The notes under the pieces were generated by a model, which was given only the letters and a program-made list of their open reading frames with translations, was not told where the DNA came from and did not search any database. Both the position numbers and the translations under genes were made by a program. A DNA stretch of 64,000 nucleotides from Irpex lacteus (Eukaryota; Basidiomycota; Agaricomycetes; Polyporales; Irpicaceae), in assembly GCA_001986395.2 (NCBI GenBank), contig MQVO02000003.1, positions 1,860,001-1,924,000 of the forward strand. Reading direction: 5' to 3'. Positions 11,650 to 24,200 of this stretch are shown here, piece after piece (the first letter of the stretch is position 1; each line of letters starts with the position of its first letter).

Positions 11650-13561
11650 CTATAGACTCTGGCTCGCACTGAGTGCACCTTCGGCCGCCGAGATTCGATT
11701 CAAAGCCTATCGTAAACATAGTTGTCAGCCATCCACCACCATAAAAATCACGCAGAATACGCACCTCGTTCAAAATATCAGCGTCGACGTCCACTGCCTC
11801 CTCTTCTCCCCTTCTCCCTCCGGCACCACCCTCCACCTCGTTGGCAGATTCGCTATAGACAGACACACGTCCACAGGCAAATAATCCCCATGTGCCTCGT
11901 TAAACGCGACTCGCATCTGCTGCTCCTCATCCACCATCGCTTGCAGCTCCTTCGTCATACCCTGTACAATCTTCGTCGCCGCCTCAGTGTACTTGCGTCG
12001 ACGGACGAGCTCGACGACGAGTTTGTTGTAGGAATATTGGTATGAGGTGTAGCGATGGTGGAGTTCTTCGACGGTCGTGAGTTTATGTTCTAGTTGTGTG
12101 ATGTGATCTCTGCATTCGAGCTACGGAAGAAGGCGCGTGTATGAGTGAGACTACAACTACAACTTTTGGGCGATGATCATAGAAAAGGACGTTTCTTACC
12201 TCAACAGCTTCTTGTCCATCTAACATGTCCGTCACTATATCTGCAAGTTCGTCGAGTTCGTTCAATATACTACGTTGAGATTCCAGCTGCTCCTGTACGG
12301 ACTTCTTCGCGCTGAGCAGTTGCTGACTACAGCATGCATGTAAGAAACTGTAATTCAAGGCACTTTAAGAATAAGAACTATTTGACTCACTGAGACTCGT
12401 TGATAGAGATGATGTTCTTCTCCAGATCCGCGATAATAGCGGGAAGTTCCTCCGTATCACGATTCATAGCTAACGCAAATATCAATAAATATCAATATGA
12501 CCAGAAAACATGAACCAACCTTGCAGATCGACCTCTGAGAAATCCTCTCCGGCTTCGTTGTCATGTAGAGCTTGAACCATCTGGTCGTAATGCTGGAGCA
12601 AACTCGAAAGGTGGTGTGCCATGTCTGCCGATACAGCCTCCTGCGCGTTGAAAACCTCTTTCATGTTAGGTACATCTATAGAAGGAGGAAGGGACTCTTG
12701 TATGATGGAAATCGCTCCAGCGAGCCTTTCTGGGAAGTCAGATGTTCGTGCCATAAGGTCCTACAATCGGAATTAGTCCCATAGAAAAGGCTGGTTTACA
12801 AGAATTGCACGACATACATCCAACGCGTTCCTATCAGACTCCAGTGCATCCAACATATCTTCAATGGCCTGCTCGTCTACAAAGTCGCGTAACGTCTTCC
12901 ACGTACTCCTGTCACTCGCGCGTGCCCGCCTTTGTCCGTTCACCACCCCATTACGCAGTACCGCTCGCAAAGTCTCTGTTGGACTTGCGCCAGGTTGGAA
13001 TCCCGCTATAGTACCGTTGGGTCGAGCGTCCTCATGCTCATCATCCGAGCCGTGTTGACTGCCAAAAAGCGAGGATACGGGAGAGGTGAGGTAGAAGTCT
13101 GGTGGGACCGCCTGGCTGCCGAGAGAGTCTAGTACTGTGTCCAAGGCACCTGTGCGTTGTTTACGAATATTATCCCAGCTCTAGAAGTAGAGTTTGTCTC
13201 TGTCCTGTAGAGAAGAGTAACCACAACATACCTTGGCCTCCGTCTCTAGTCCAGTCCGCTTTGACTCGATTATCTTTGCCACGGACGCAGCTAGCTTGAT
13301 GATAGGTACTCAGACAATAGGTCTCCGCTTTGCATATTGTCCACGTACCTTGAGCTGTTCACTGACAGCGTTGGTAATCCATCGTACTTTGGCATCCAAA
13401 GCCAATACATCCACTGCGGTTTGCGCCGACTCGATAGACACCGACCGAGCTCGCGAGCATAGTTGTTCTCCGTGTTGCAGTGCTTTCTTTGATGCCAGAA
13501 CAAGTTGGACAAGATGTGGTTGCTTTGCGCTGGATTTATCATCGACTGGGGTTGGTGACAT
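11650..13561 (-). CDS. ATG17: Autophagy-related protein 17 (with apparent frameshift near the C-terminus)
   Basis: Scaffold of the Atg1 kinase complex that organises the phagophore assembly site. The N-terminal HLVQLVLASKKALQHGEQLC and SAQTAVDVLALDAKVRWIT are characteristic of fungal Atg17. The rest is long helical, coiled-coil sequence. The conserved end LPTRWRVVPEGEG must continue as EEEAVDVDADILNEALNR, but these lie in different frames. One extra base in the C-run 11808-11811 would join them; otherwise translation stops at 11770. The last exon ends at 11650 (ALNRISAAEGALSASQSL). I prefer the start at 13561 over the in-frame ATG at 13603, because the TATA at 13634 would place the transcript start at about 13603. 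Confidence 0.85.
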
Positions 13562-13633
13562 TTTGTGTAAGAGTCGTGGTGCGCGACGGCATTTGCCGGT
13601 CATAGAAAGTAGTACCCAGTAAGATTACCCCAC

Positions 13634-13640
13634 ATATATA
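13634..13640 (-). promoter_or_regulatory. TATA box of ATG17
   Basis: On the minus strand this reads TATATAT, about 73 bp upstream of the preferred ATG at 13561. It lies too close (about 30 bp) to the alternative ATG at 13603 for that one to be translated efficiently. Confidence 0.45.
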
Positions 13641-13710
13641 GCTGGTTGCCTCCTACTCTCATTGTCTCAGCTATGGCTTCGAAATGTCTGTCTAGTTATC
13701 CAAGAAGCTT

Positions 13711-14117
13711 ATGTGTGTCACGTACAACATCAGTACCAGCAAGGCGAATGGTATGTGGGCGTTCACAACAGTTCGCGGAATGCAGGTCGTTTATAACTAC
13801 CCTGAAATTCGTTTCGATAGTACTCTCAAAATATTGCCACACCAGTGTCTCAGAAGGAGAACATTAAACCCACTGCTCAACAATCCAGTGAACGCCCTCA
13901 GCCTGGATCTGAGCCTATGAGCATTGCTGAGCGAGACTCCATGCTAATGAACGCCTGGAAAGAGCGCGAAGGTAGTCTAGCTAACGCAGAGTTTGAGGAT
14001 GGCAAGGTAGAAGAAGGGTATAGAAGACATGTGGTATGTTTGCATGTGACGGCTCTGCCAATGTTCCCCGTTAACGATCCTTTGCCACAGAAAGCAAACA
14101 TCTTTCGTTATATCTAA
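13711..14117 (+). CDS. Putative small protein (84 aa), unknown
   Basis: Three exons (13711-13750, 13846-14033, 14091-14117) with GT-AG introns of 95 and 57 nt give 84 codons plus stop with frame kept at both joints. The middle exon encodes a hydrophilic segment (SEPMSIAERDSMLMNAWKER) that looks like a real helix. The last exon adds KANIFRYI. The first exon is the weakest part: translation could instead begin elsewhere, for example at the ATG at 13673, but that frame does not splice cleanly into exon 2. It is divergent from ATG17 and would share its promoter. No family is recognised. Confidence 0.4.
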
Positions 14118-14425
14118 GATTCGTCCCGAAGAAACCATACCATCGGGGTTATTGTACAAATATCAGCTGTAACATATTTGCCTACCTTGCCTACCATAAT
14201 TCTACGCTATACCTATGCTCCTGATGGCTGCTCTACTGTGAGGTCAGACCCCGATGACTTCCTCAATAGGCAATGGGCGCGATCAATTAGCTTTTGATCC
14301 GTTATGGATGCCGTTGTGGCGTCACCTTGAAGCCGACTCGCCTGCGGCCGCGGATTATTCCAGTGTCTTCATAACAGTCTACTTCCACAATTGCAATTGT
14401 CGTCTCTTGATCCGTTACAGCCAGC
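14118..14425. other. Promoter region of the LysM protein gene
   Basis: No gene is seen. A frame at 14254-14733 overlaps the LysM gene in another phase and is judged a shadow. Confidence 0.4.
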
Positions 14426-15606
14426 ATGTCTACAGCAAACTCCCTCTGCCTGGCGTGCTCTTCATCCTTGCCTCCCTCAAGACGCTTGAGCAAAGATCCT
14501 CTGCGAGGCATCTTTATCACCACCTGCTGTACCAGACCCATTTGCCCGAGCTGTCTTGCCTCGAACCCTCGATTAGCGAGGTACAACCCATGCTTGCAAT
14601 GTCTCGCAGGAGTGGACATCGTAACAGCACGAAGTGCTGCACACAAACCTTTGAACCCCGGGCTAACATCACACGCGAGAGTCAATGTCGATGGTGGAGT
14701 GCACGACGAGGACGTCTTTGCGCTTGGGGATGACGAAGATGACAGCGACGACGACGAGAATCACTCAGAACAGCATGAACAGAGGGATGGTGTGCCCTCT
14801 ACTCCCCCTCCGCCGTACGATTCTGCGGGAGACCAACAAGAGTCTGACCCACCGCAGATTACGAACGAGCACTCTGCTTCCGGAGAGGAGGACAACCCCT
14901 CTCCATCGCCTTCAACTTCTCCACAGCCCTCTCAATACTACATTAAACCGGGAGATACCCTACTGGGCATATCTCTCAAGTACAAGATCGACGTACGTCC
15001 TCAAAGCCCATTCCTACACACTCGTAATTGCGCTAACAATCCGTATGTTCACACACAGGGCCGCCTCCTGTGTCGCCTGAACAACCTCCCCCAAAGTACT
15101 CTCCGCACGACTCCTCATCTCCTCCACACCCGTACAGTCCTCACACTCCCTCCGTCAGCACAAGTTCCACTAGAACAGACAGTACCTCCTAGCACAGACC
15201 CCGAATACGAATCCCGCCGAGCAAAAGAGCGGGCTGAAAAACGCTTTCAGACCCTGACCAAAGAAGTCGACTGGAGAGTGGCCAAGACGTACGTCGCACT
15301 CGCCTCGGATCCTGCGCTAGCTGCCGCCGACGTTGCTGAGAATTGGAAGAGCTTAGAGATACGTGACAAGAGGCTTAAAGCCCCGGGTCCGCTGGATGAT
15401 GAGGACTCAAATATGAATTTGGAAGCGTCAGCTATTGATAGGTATCTGGATGACGAGGAATGGGAGAGACGGGAGAGAGAACAGGGAGGGGGGTTAGTAT
15501 ACCCCGTTTTCCGTTGTTTGAGGGTAGCAGTGTCAACTGTCGGGTGGAGGGGAAGAAGCCTGTTCAGGCTGGATCGAAGTTTTGGTCAGGGTGGAAGTGG
15601 AATTAA
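14426..15606 (+). CDS. LysM domain protein with N-terminal Cys-rich zinc-like module
   Basis: Intracellular-type LysM protein; there is no signal peptide. Residues 1-65 contain paired cysteines (CLAC, TTCCTRPICPSCL, CLQC) resembling a zinc ribbon or RING-like knuckle. An acidic, Pro/Ser-rich linker follows. The LysM motif is YYIKPGDTLLGISLKYKID plus GRLLCRLNNLPQSTL, split by an in-frame 66-nt intron (14993-15058). The C-terminal part is charged and helical. A 35-nt intron at 15493-15527 (gttag...gtag) switches to the frame ending SKFWSGWKWN at 15606. Without it the frame runs to 15616 with a poorer tail; a lost G in the run at 15521-15524 would be an alternative explanation. The exact ligand is unknown, and I infer no chitin binding. 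Confidence 0.8.
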
Positions 15607-15821
15607 TGGGCCTTAATTGGATGGATTTGTTTGTATCGATGGTGTGACTTATAGTATGCGTATTCTGTGTATCCTGCGTGACTGTTGTTTCTCTGGTAGT
15701 TCTAAGCTCTATTGGTCTGACTTGCACGAAGGCTTTAAATGACGGGTATCTTACAACAAAGCCGTGAAGGGACACGTCAAGGTATATCGGCATAAGCCTC
15801 CCCTCCTAACACGCAGCTCCT

Positions 15822-18800
15822 TTAGCTTTCTCGAGAAAGCGTCCTGCATTGGTAATGTGTGACCTCACCCCTACGACACAGAGAAATGTCAGCTTCTCAT
15901 TCGAACGAGAACATCGATACTTACCGAGGCGCATGCACAGCAATGACGCTATGCCCAAGTCGTTTATGACACTGAGGACATCTGTCCAACAAAAATGCAG
16001 TCAGCGAAGGTTAATTCGTGCATAAACAGAAAGAGAGCTCACATCCGACTATCAGTCACCTTCACCCTCTTCGCCTGCAAGTACATCAACCTCCTCCCCA
16101 CCTGCTCCTCCCTCGCCTTCCCAATCTCCGTCGCCACCTTCGTATCGAAGATCGGCGCACGCAGTGCCTCGATCAAGAACGTTCTAACGTCTTCGCCGTC
16201 ACTAATGGAGGGAGGAGTTGAAGCGTCTCGATCTCATCGAGCGGGGACTGTGTCGACTGATGAGGTCTAGGGCGGGTGTGAGAAGTCGATGGAGGTCTTG
16301 GTGGTGGGGCGGAGGTATATGCGGAGGAGGGTGAGGAAGACGGTCTTGGTTTCCCTGTCTGGGTTGTATATCCGTTTACAGTACCTGGCAAGTTGTTGGA
16401 AGTCAGCGACCTGGAACAGAACGCAGTATAGATTAGACATACTCTTCGGCCTTGAGGAAGTCTTGTAGGCGATACACATAGATTTCTAGCGCGTTATCGT
16501 GCCGGCCGTTCCGACCCAACAGGATCGCCTTCGCTTCAAATAAGTCTGCATTTTATGAGAACGTGAATGATGTATACAGAAGCATTGACTAGACCGACTC
16601 ACCATCAGATGGTAATTGAGCGAAGAGCCTGTCGACGTCATAATGCGAAGTAGTATCAATGAAGTGCAGAAGCTTCTCCTTCATGGACTGTCGTAATTCT
16701 GGTGAAGTGCTCAATGTCAGTAGCAAGAAAAATATTTCAAGGCCACTACAAACCGTTATCCCCGCGTTTCTTCGCAGCCAATGTCATCCGCAAGTATAGT
16801 TCCGCCAAACGATCGTGGAACTCCGTGCTTTCCTCCGCTTTTGCGTCAATCAGGTACTCGACAAAACGAATGCAGAGCGCAGGATCCAACTTCTCCAAGA
16901 AGTCAGCCACGCGTGCCCGTGGCAGCTCTACCTCTTCCGAAGTGAATATCTACAACGCAACGTTCGTTCGTAAGTACACATAAAACCGTGAGTACAGATA
17001 CTATACCTCGAAGGCAATGTCGTCGTCCTGTTCGAATACCCAGCGAGAGTGCTTGAAGATCAGCTCTAGGTATTCAGGCCCGAGTCGTTGAAGGTAGTTA
17101 ACCGAGGGAGTGAGCTTGTCGCGTAGGTCAGTCTCTTTCTCGCTCAATCTAGCATTGGGAGTTAGACAGACTACGTTACAACTACCGAAAGAGCCTACTG
17201 TTGCAGGAGATCCAAAGCCTTGTCATGCATCTTCTTGCCATTGTACAAGTAAATGAGCTCAGAGAATTTCTAATACACAGTCAATCGTCATACTGTAGCG
17301 GGCAAGCTTCCGAGACGTACCTCTCTGGCTCGTAGTACCTCCTCAACTTCAGAGACCTCACACCAGTTCGCCACTCTACAGAGCGGAGCAAGCAAACCTG
17401 GTCTTACTTGAAGATAACACTTGAACAGCGCGGTGTCCACGATCTGCGCGAACCTTACCAGCTCCTCTGGCGTTAGGGCAGTGAGAGGTGCATCGGGGAG
17501 CGCAAACAAGTCTTCCTTGGATGCCGCCGAGAGGAGCGGCATTTGATGTGCTTCTGCACTAGTGATGTGTAGAGCCTCTAGAGCACCTGCGACTTTGGGG
17601 CGCCGATCCGAGAGGTAACGCATCAACTCTTCCAAAGACTTGCGATATTCGACTGGGATGGATTTAGCATTGGTAACATTATCTATATGTTGCACTTACA
17701 ATCCTTCCGCTTCGCCTTGATAGAAGCCGTTTCGAGCTCATCCTCCTTTTTCGCATTCGTCCTAACAGAGTCAAGTCCAGTACGCAAGAGGCCACGAATC
17801 GAACCCTGAGGCGATGGCGGTCTCGCAGGCTGACCAGAGGCCAGTTCGGGGTGTTCAGAGCCACTTTCGGACGACTTCAAGTTACCGGGTTCATTACCAC
17901 TTGACTTATCCGACCTGACCTCTGGAGCAGGACCTCCAAATAGGTGTATCCAATCTTCTTCGGGTACCGATAATCTTCCAGACACGCTCTCCGGGTACAG
18001 TGCCACAATCTTTGCAGGGTTGATGTTGAGCTCCAGGAACGCGTTCATCGCCTCCGAGAATTTGGCTGATCGAAATTGTGACACCGCGAGCAGGCCACGG
18101 ACGACACGTTGTTTCGTTTCCTGAATGGGGTAATATTAGACTTCAGGTGTGCATGCGGGATATGCTCATGAGATACCTTGTCCGGAAGAATGGCTGCGTT
18201 CAAACTGTCGAGCAGAGCCAAGGCATCTGCGTATGCTCCGCCCTGTACTAGCTCGTCAATTTGCTCAGTCCATGACTTCATCGAAAACGACCATAGTGTG
18301 CTGCCCTCTGCTGTGGCAGTCGTACGATCCGTGGCGATTGTTAACACGTATAGCGGCGATTTTGCGCCAGGTGAGCATGTAAGCAGGCGAGCCGAGTAGC
18401 TAGGGTGGGGTGTCCCTTGGGCAGGAGGTTTAAATGGAACTGGAAGGCTTTGAGAGGTCAACAGAGATATGGACGATCGGATTTCGAGAACAGTAGTGGG
18501 AATGAAGGATGCGGCTCCAGAGGCACCCGCGCCTGTCTCGATTGTAGAATTTGGCACTGAACCGGCTGGTAGTACGGAGAAGATATAGGGCTTGACATAG
18601 CCTACGAAAGACCTCAGTACAGATCCTGCGCACAACTTCTGTATTCACTGACTTGTTTCCTCTGGTGGTGCCGGCCAATCTATGCCCGGAGCTCGGGAAG
18701 GCTTTCCATCGAGACCGATGAACACGCCATTATCTAGAAACCAGTCTGCATATGAGTTCAAAACAAGTTTAGGCAGATCACATACTTTCCCTTGCTATGA

Positions 18801-19759
18801 ACGCTTCGTTATCGTCTATCCTGAAGCAGGACGGTTTACTTTTGGCACCCAGGCCAATATATCCGCCTAGACCGCTTAAAGCTCCTTTGCCTAGCGCACC
18901 AGCACTTGTTGACGCGGCTGGGCCTTGAGTAGGTGCAACAACTTCCACTGTGACGCGAGACTTCAACGAGTACAAGACGTAATCCGTAGGCGAGTACCCA
19001 AGGCATATGGTGTCACCGTCGATGAACGTCATGGTTCTAGCGGAATGGGGGAGTTGGGTCTCCTGTGTGCTGGGATGAACATGCATGATACACATCGGTC
19101 TTTTGAACGACGACATACTACTGTCTCCTGATGTTCTCCATCCTTCCAGGAGTACACGACCAGCTTTCTGTAGCATCCAACCGCCAGGTAGGTCACGACA
19201 ACCGCTACGCCCTTGCTCTTAGTCTGTTCGGAGTCGCCTTCATGTTGAACAGCCGTAAAGATGGCAAATGTTCTCGCCGCTTTGGCCTGCGTGAGGGGTG
19301 TAGCGGGGGCAAAGTTGGGGAGTCCATAGAGTGTGACGACACTGTCTGACATACTATGAAAAGCGTCATGACTTTGCTTAGCACACGCACATACCTGACA
19401 AGACGACCAAGGACTGAATATCTTGGACAACTCCTAACTGCTCAATAGTCTTTCTTGACAGGTTCTTCTTGGTCTCGACGAGTTCAGCGGACTGCGCGTC
19501 GTTTGAGCCTTCTCCGAGTATAAGTAAGCGTTACTACTGCCTGCAACTTTGTACACACCACTTGCTCCATCATGTACTTTATAGACAAGAACGCTCCCAG
19601 TTGCGGTTCCAAGGTACAGCTTGTCGCCTGTATTCGCATAAGTACATTCACTGCGTAATGAGCTTGCTCAAGTGCTCGGGACGCGCCTTGGACGGTGAGT
19701 GATTCAACACGTTCCTTCAGGCCAGATAACACAGGCACTGGAGCGTTGAACGGGGCCAT
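15822..19759 (-). CDS. VPS39: Vacuolar sorting protein 39 / VAM6 (HOPS complex subunit)
   Basis: HOPS tethering subunit that links Rab7/Ypt7 to membranes at vacuole and endosome fusion. The N-terminus MAPFNAPVPVLSGLKERVES leads into a CNH (citron homology) beta-propeller, with DKLYLGTATGSVLVY, DSVVTLYGLPNF and DGDTICLGYS. Clathrin-repeat-like helices follow (AEEYCKRIYN region, LYNGKKMHDKALDLLQQ). The C-terminal Zn-binding tail is CPQCHKRLGHSVIAVHAPRG then THYQC, as in VPS39. About 1000 residues and many 50-60 nt introns. One intron, 19628-19686, appears to be GC-AG, because only that junction keeps frame (SLTVQG|DKLYLG). The start is the first ATG before the propeller. Confidence 0.9.
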
Positions 19760-20164
19760 CTATAACATCTGGTCGAGAGCTTCGATGATATATTTTATGA
19801 GAGGGAGATACGCTTCGGAGACGTGGGTGGTGGTGGTCGCGGTCAACTGCTTTATGCGGCACTTGTGGCGCGTGTACATGGTATGACTGTCGAAGCGGGC
19901 CGGGCTCGTGTATAGCAAATCCTCATGGAAACATATACTGTTTTTCACCTAAAATAAGTCTACACAAGCCACGGTACATACACTCTAAGATACTATACAA
20001 ATCTTTACAAGTATTCAAAGCGTTACGATGCGAATAATATACACAATAAACTACAGGAACGATGCATATGGTGGTGAGTGTTCGAGTGTTCATTGCGGAG
20101 ACGTGAGATGCGTGAATGGTCCATGACATATTGTATCAGGAAGAATTCAAGAGCGGCATGATCA
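19760..20164. other. VPS39 promoter and 3' flank of ankyrin gene
   Basis: Both neighbours are on the minus strand. No gene or repeat is seen. Confidence 0.5.
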
Positions 20165-23100
20165 TTAGGGCGTAGTAGCTGTCCGTCGTCTGAGGGGTCG
20201 TGTGACTTCCCTAACGATACGCAGCCATGTCGTGGCCTTTTCGAGTTCGGCGAGGGCTTCATCGGTGCGATGTTCAATTTTACGCATGAGTAGAGTGCGA
20301 AGAAGACGGGGCTCGTCCTCTTCACCTTCAATGAGGGTAGAGGAGAAGGAGATCACCGATGATTTTGGAGAGATGTTGGTGGGAGGGCAAGGGAAGATCA
20401 ATTGGCTGTCGCGGGGAGAAGAAGGAATAGTGATCGGAGGGAACTCGACGAGCTCTGAGCTCTCCTCAGACGGTGCTGCGAACTTTTCAAGCAGACGAGC
20501 GCGTTCGAGTGTGTTTCTGTGACGCTGTCGCGGAGATCAGTCAGTTACGAAGATGAGATACTTGCGAACCTCGCTCACCTGCAGAACCATGTCAAGCATC
20601 CTCCTTGCCTGATTTATGTACCGCGAAGCAGATGATATGAAGCGCTCTGCGGTGTCGATCGACTCCCGTATACGAGCAATATCCGTACAGGCTATGCAGA
20701 TCACCTTAGCCTGCGAACCCGACAGCTCAGTAGGCTTGAGCTGAACGCGCTTGGCTGTCTCTGGGACGGGTTCGGCCTTCGCTTCGTCGAACTCGCTGAT
20801 CAGAGGCAGTTTGAGGGGGCTTCAGCGATAAACTTCTTTTTGAACCAAGCCTTGACCTTCGAAGCGCCTGTTCTCGCTTTGTCCGGCCGTGTTGGCGAAG
20901 ATGTCTTCCTTTCTCGAGGCTTCGGTGGACTCATCTGCTCTGCTGTAGGAGCGACAGAGACGGAATGGCGGGCAAGGTTCACCATAGACTTCACAGGTCG
21001 CAGTCCGTTATAGATGGACCCCTCTGGAGAGATACGTGCGAACGGATCTTCGTCGACACCAATGATACTTTGAATGTCGCTCGGGTCAGGCTTTCCGGAG
21101 ACCTGCGTTTCCCTCACGCTACCGTCAGACACAGCAGTCCTATCCGAATCGTCTGAGTCCGTAGTACGTCGACGCGACTCATCGACGACATCCCACGCGC
21201 GCTCGATAGCCACGAGCCTCGCGCCCTGCTTCGTTTGATCGTCCACGGTGAGGTCCTGTACAAACGAGTCCAGGGCCGCGAGCTTGTTCCTGAGTTCCCC
21301 AGGTCCTCCGTGGCTTCAGTCACACGGGTTCGCATGTGCATCAAGAGGTCCTCGCCCATGCTCTCCGTCTCGTTGATGAGATCCTGGAAAGATTGCATAT
21401 CCACCGGGCCCTGATCGGAGCTGCTTTGACGGAGGAGAGATCGTAGATTGTCCACGATGCTCTGGGGCAACGTGGCTCGCTCAAGCTCGGTGAGGGCGGG
21501 TTCGTACGCTATCCTGCTTCGTGTGAAGTCAGATCCCAAACGATCCCGGAAGTCAAGACTGGCGAGCGTCGCCGCGGACTGGACGGAGGTAGTTGAAGGT
21601 TTGACTGTGCGCACGGAGGCCGAGGACACGCTGCGTTCCGGCTCTGCGTTAGGCCCGAAAGCGCCTCTGTACTGGGGCTTTGCAACTTCTAGCGCAGTTA
21701 AGCTGAGGACGCACCAAATTAGCCTCTTGATGCAGATTAGCCATACAAAAGACATACCCTCTTGCGTTACGGAGCTCTCGAACAGCACCTGTAGAATCGC
21801 ACTCCAACAAGGCAAGGAGGACGTTGAGACTCTGTCCATGCTCTGCGGCGACGTGTATGCAAGTCTCCAGGTTGGAATCTCTCGCGGTCAAAGGCGCACG
21901 TAGATCAACCACGAGATGTTGCACGAAGGATTGGATGGAAAATGGCATGGAAGCTCGTGCGTTACGAGCGAGGCAGTGAAGGGGTGAGCCGTGGCCTGAT
22001 TTCGAGTACAAGCTCATGTCCGCACCCGCGCGGTAGAGCAAATCGAGCACAGTAATCGATGGCTTCTCAGCCGACACGCAGTGGTGAATAGGGCTGAGGC
22101 CGTCGGAGTCAGGGTAGTTGACAAGGTAAGGGCCAGGACGCGATGACGCCGGAGGGAAAAGAATGGAGTGAATTTGCTGGATTTCAGTATTTCGTATTGC
22201 TACAACGAGCCGCTTAGTTGTGTCTTCGATATCGGCTCTTGAGGGTTTGAGGGCTAGCTTCGGATGACATGTGATATGGGGCGTGGTGGCTAGTAGCTGA
22301 TCCATTTCGGGATTAAGCTGTGAAAGGTTCCGTTTGTTATCATCGCTCTATTTCCTAGTTAGTACTCGACATCAGGTTAGACACCGCTCGAAAAAGCTCA
22401 CGAGAGTTTCACGGGCACGATGCCGGCGAAGAGAGCTTTCACATAACCATAGTACCTGAGGATGGCGAAGAGCATGTTGGATAGATGTCCGGTGGTTTAC
22501 GTCTCGAAAGTCCGGACGAGCACCATGAGTTAACTGTTTGGCATTAGACACCGTTCAATACAGTTTACTCCGAGGAGAAGGCATACCAAGCACTGTACAA
22601 CAGCGACGTTCCCATCGCGAGCGGCATCTACACAAGACAATTAGCAATGAGGTGTCGTGTGACTGATATGATCACTTACACATTAATGGCGTTGCGCCAA
22701 GGGCATCCATACCATCTACAGACACGAGCCCAGAGCACTCCTCGAGCAGCATCTTCACTACCTCCGGGATATTGAGCCAGGCAGCCAGGCCTAGAGGTGT
22801 AACTCCGTGCATAGAGGCTTGCGGCGCGTTCAACGCGTAGAGCGATATTTTCTCGTGTGTAAGGAATGTCTTTAGGATTTTGAGACGCGTCTGTAGCGTA
22901 TACGACACGTCCGAGGCATCAACCTCATTCCACCTGAGTTCAGATAATCGACCATTTAATCTTGTAATGACGAACAGCTTCCCTACATATTACGCACCTG
23001 TCTCCTGCGATTGTACATCCTATAATCGACCGTCCAGAGGCATCGAGCGCGTTGATGTCCGCTCCTGACAAGAGTGCCTGGAGTACAGCATCCTCGTCCG

Positions 23101-23179
23101 CCTTTGTGGCGGCGTTGAGTAATGATATTGATACAGAGTCCCCGGAACGCGAGGGGCGTGATCGTCTCGGAGAAGACAT
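20165..23179 (-). CDS. Ankyrin-repeat protein with long charged C-terminus (two apparent frameshifts)
   Basis: Likely a cytoplasmic scaffold; no enzyme domain is seen. The N-terminal half has ankyrin repeats: LLNAATKADEDAVLQALLSG, GVTPLGLAAWLNIPEVVKML, YAARDGNVAVVQCLLTHGA, GLSPIHHCVSAEKP and CIHVAAEHGQSLNVLLALL. The C-terminal half is helical and Ser-rich (SIVDNLRSLLRQSSSDQG; SKVKAWFKKKF; a final helical segment ending RRRTATTP). Two points break the frame: the C-run at 21297-21300 (EDLG to ELRNKLAALDSF) and the G-run at 20815-20819 (IAEAP to KLPLISEFDEAK). One added base at each restores one continuous protein, and no GT/AG pair near either explains them. The family beyond the ankyrin repeats is not recognised. 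Confidence 0.75.
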
Positions 23180-24200
23180 AGGCTAACAAGGCCTCAAGTA
23201 AGAAGAGTACAGAGCAAAGTACAAGACCAAGACGACGTTGAGTATGACCTAGATGTAGCAACAAGAGTATCGTGAGTAATGGGTCCGTACACGGTAGGTA
23301 TTAGTACACCAGCTCCAGCGCGGGCGGACGGGAATCCTCGAAAGTTGACAGTATCCGAGCCCGCGGGGGGTCGAGGCATACTTATATCCTGAGAAGGGCG
23401 GGAAAGGGTGGGATTGTTGGGACACGAGGCGGTTTATTCATGACCATCAGAATTGGCGTGAGACGCTCTTCGAGCCCTTGAGTCCGACGCCTCGAGGCGC
23501 ACACGCGAGGCAGCTAGCGTCCAACAATAGCTGCAAACAATCAACCGGTGAGTTGCATAATTCGGAGAATAACGATGGATTTTCTCGAGGACGGAGAATG
23601 CGCCTCGTTCGACATTGTGCTCAAACGCGCAGACAGTGGTGGCACACAACAGAGCCCTCAGGAGCACAAACACCGCCAAACACGGAGGTATCGTACCGGG
23701 GGCGCTAAGCTTGCTAAAAGGCGCTCAAGGGCGGGTACGTACTCATGCATGCTGCCATCTCACCAAACCTGTCAAACGAAATGAACGTCCAAGACAGCAT
23801 GGAGCCCGCGGGTATTCAGACCTGATACGCGAGTGTATATTATATAATTGCGATAGTGAGTAGCGATGGCTCGTGGATTGCAATAACTATACTATGAGAT
23901 GTGGGATGCGGAGGAATTGTGTGGTGTGTTGTGCGATGAGTTCGTTACATTGGGCTATGGACTACAGAAAGATGAAAAGGAAACGAGAAGAAACGGAAAA
24001 CGGGTGCTTCAACATCCTTGACGGTGCTTCTAGCTCGACCTGTCCAAGTGATGACGTACAAAGTCGTGAAATTGCCGTTATTATCGCTCGTCGACGCTGA
24101 ACCTTGGGTTACTGGACACGTTGCGGCGCGAGGGTCGAATCGGGCTGTGCTAGGCCGCTGATATGATAGATTATCCCTGCGCGATAGCAGCGTGTCCAAC
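23180..24200. other. Intergenic region without recognised gene
   Basis: About 1 kb holding the ankyrin-gene promoter and the MEX67 3' flank. Frames at 23434-23863 overlap on both strands and show no family character. Confidence 0.45.

Noticed and set aside
13562..13603. Upstream in-frame ATG at 13603 as the ATG17 start
   Set aside because: It lies only about 30 bp from the TATA box, at the expected transcription start; the family-like sequence begins after the ATG at 13561.
14254..14733. 159-codon plus-strand frame before the LysM gene
   Set aside because: Overlaps the LysM coding exon in another frame; the LysM frame has clear family motifs.
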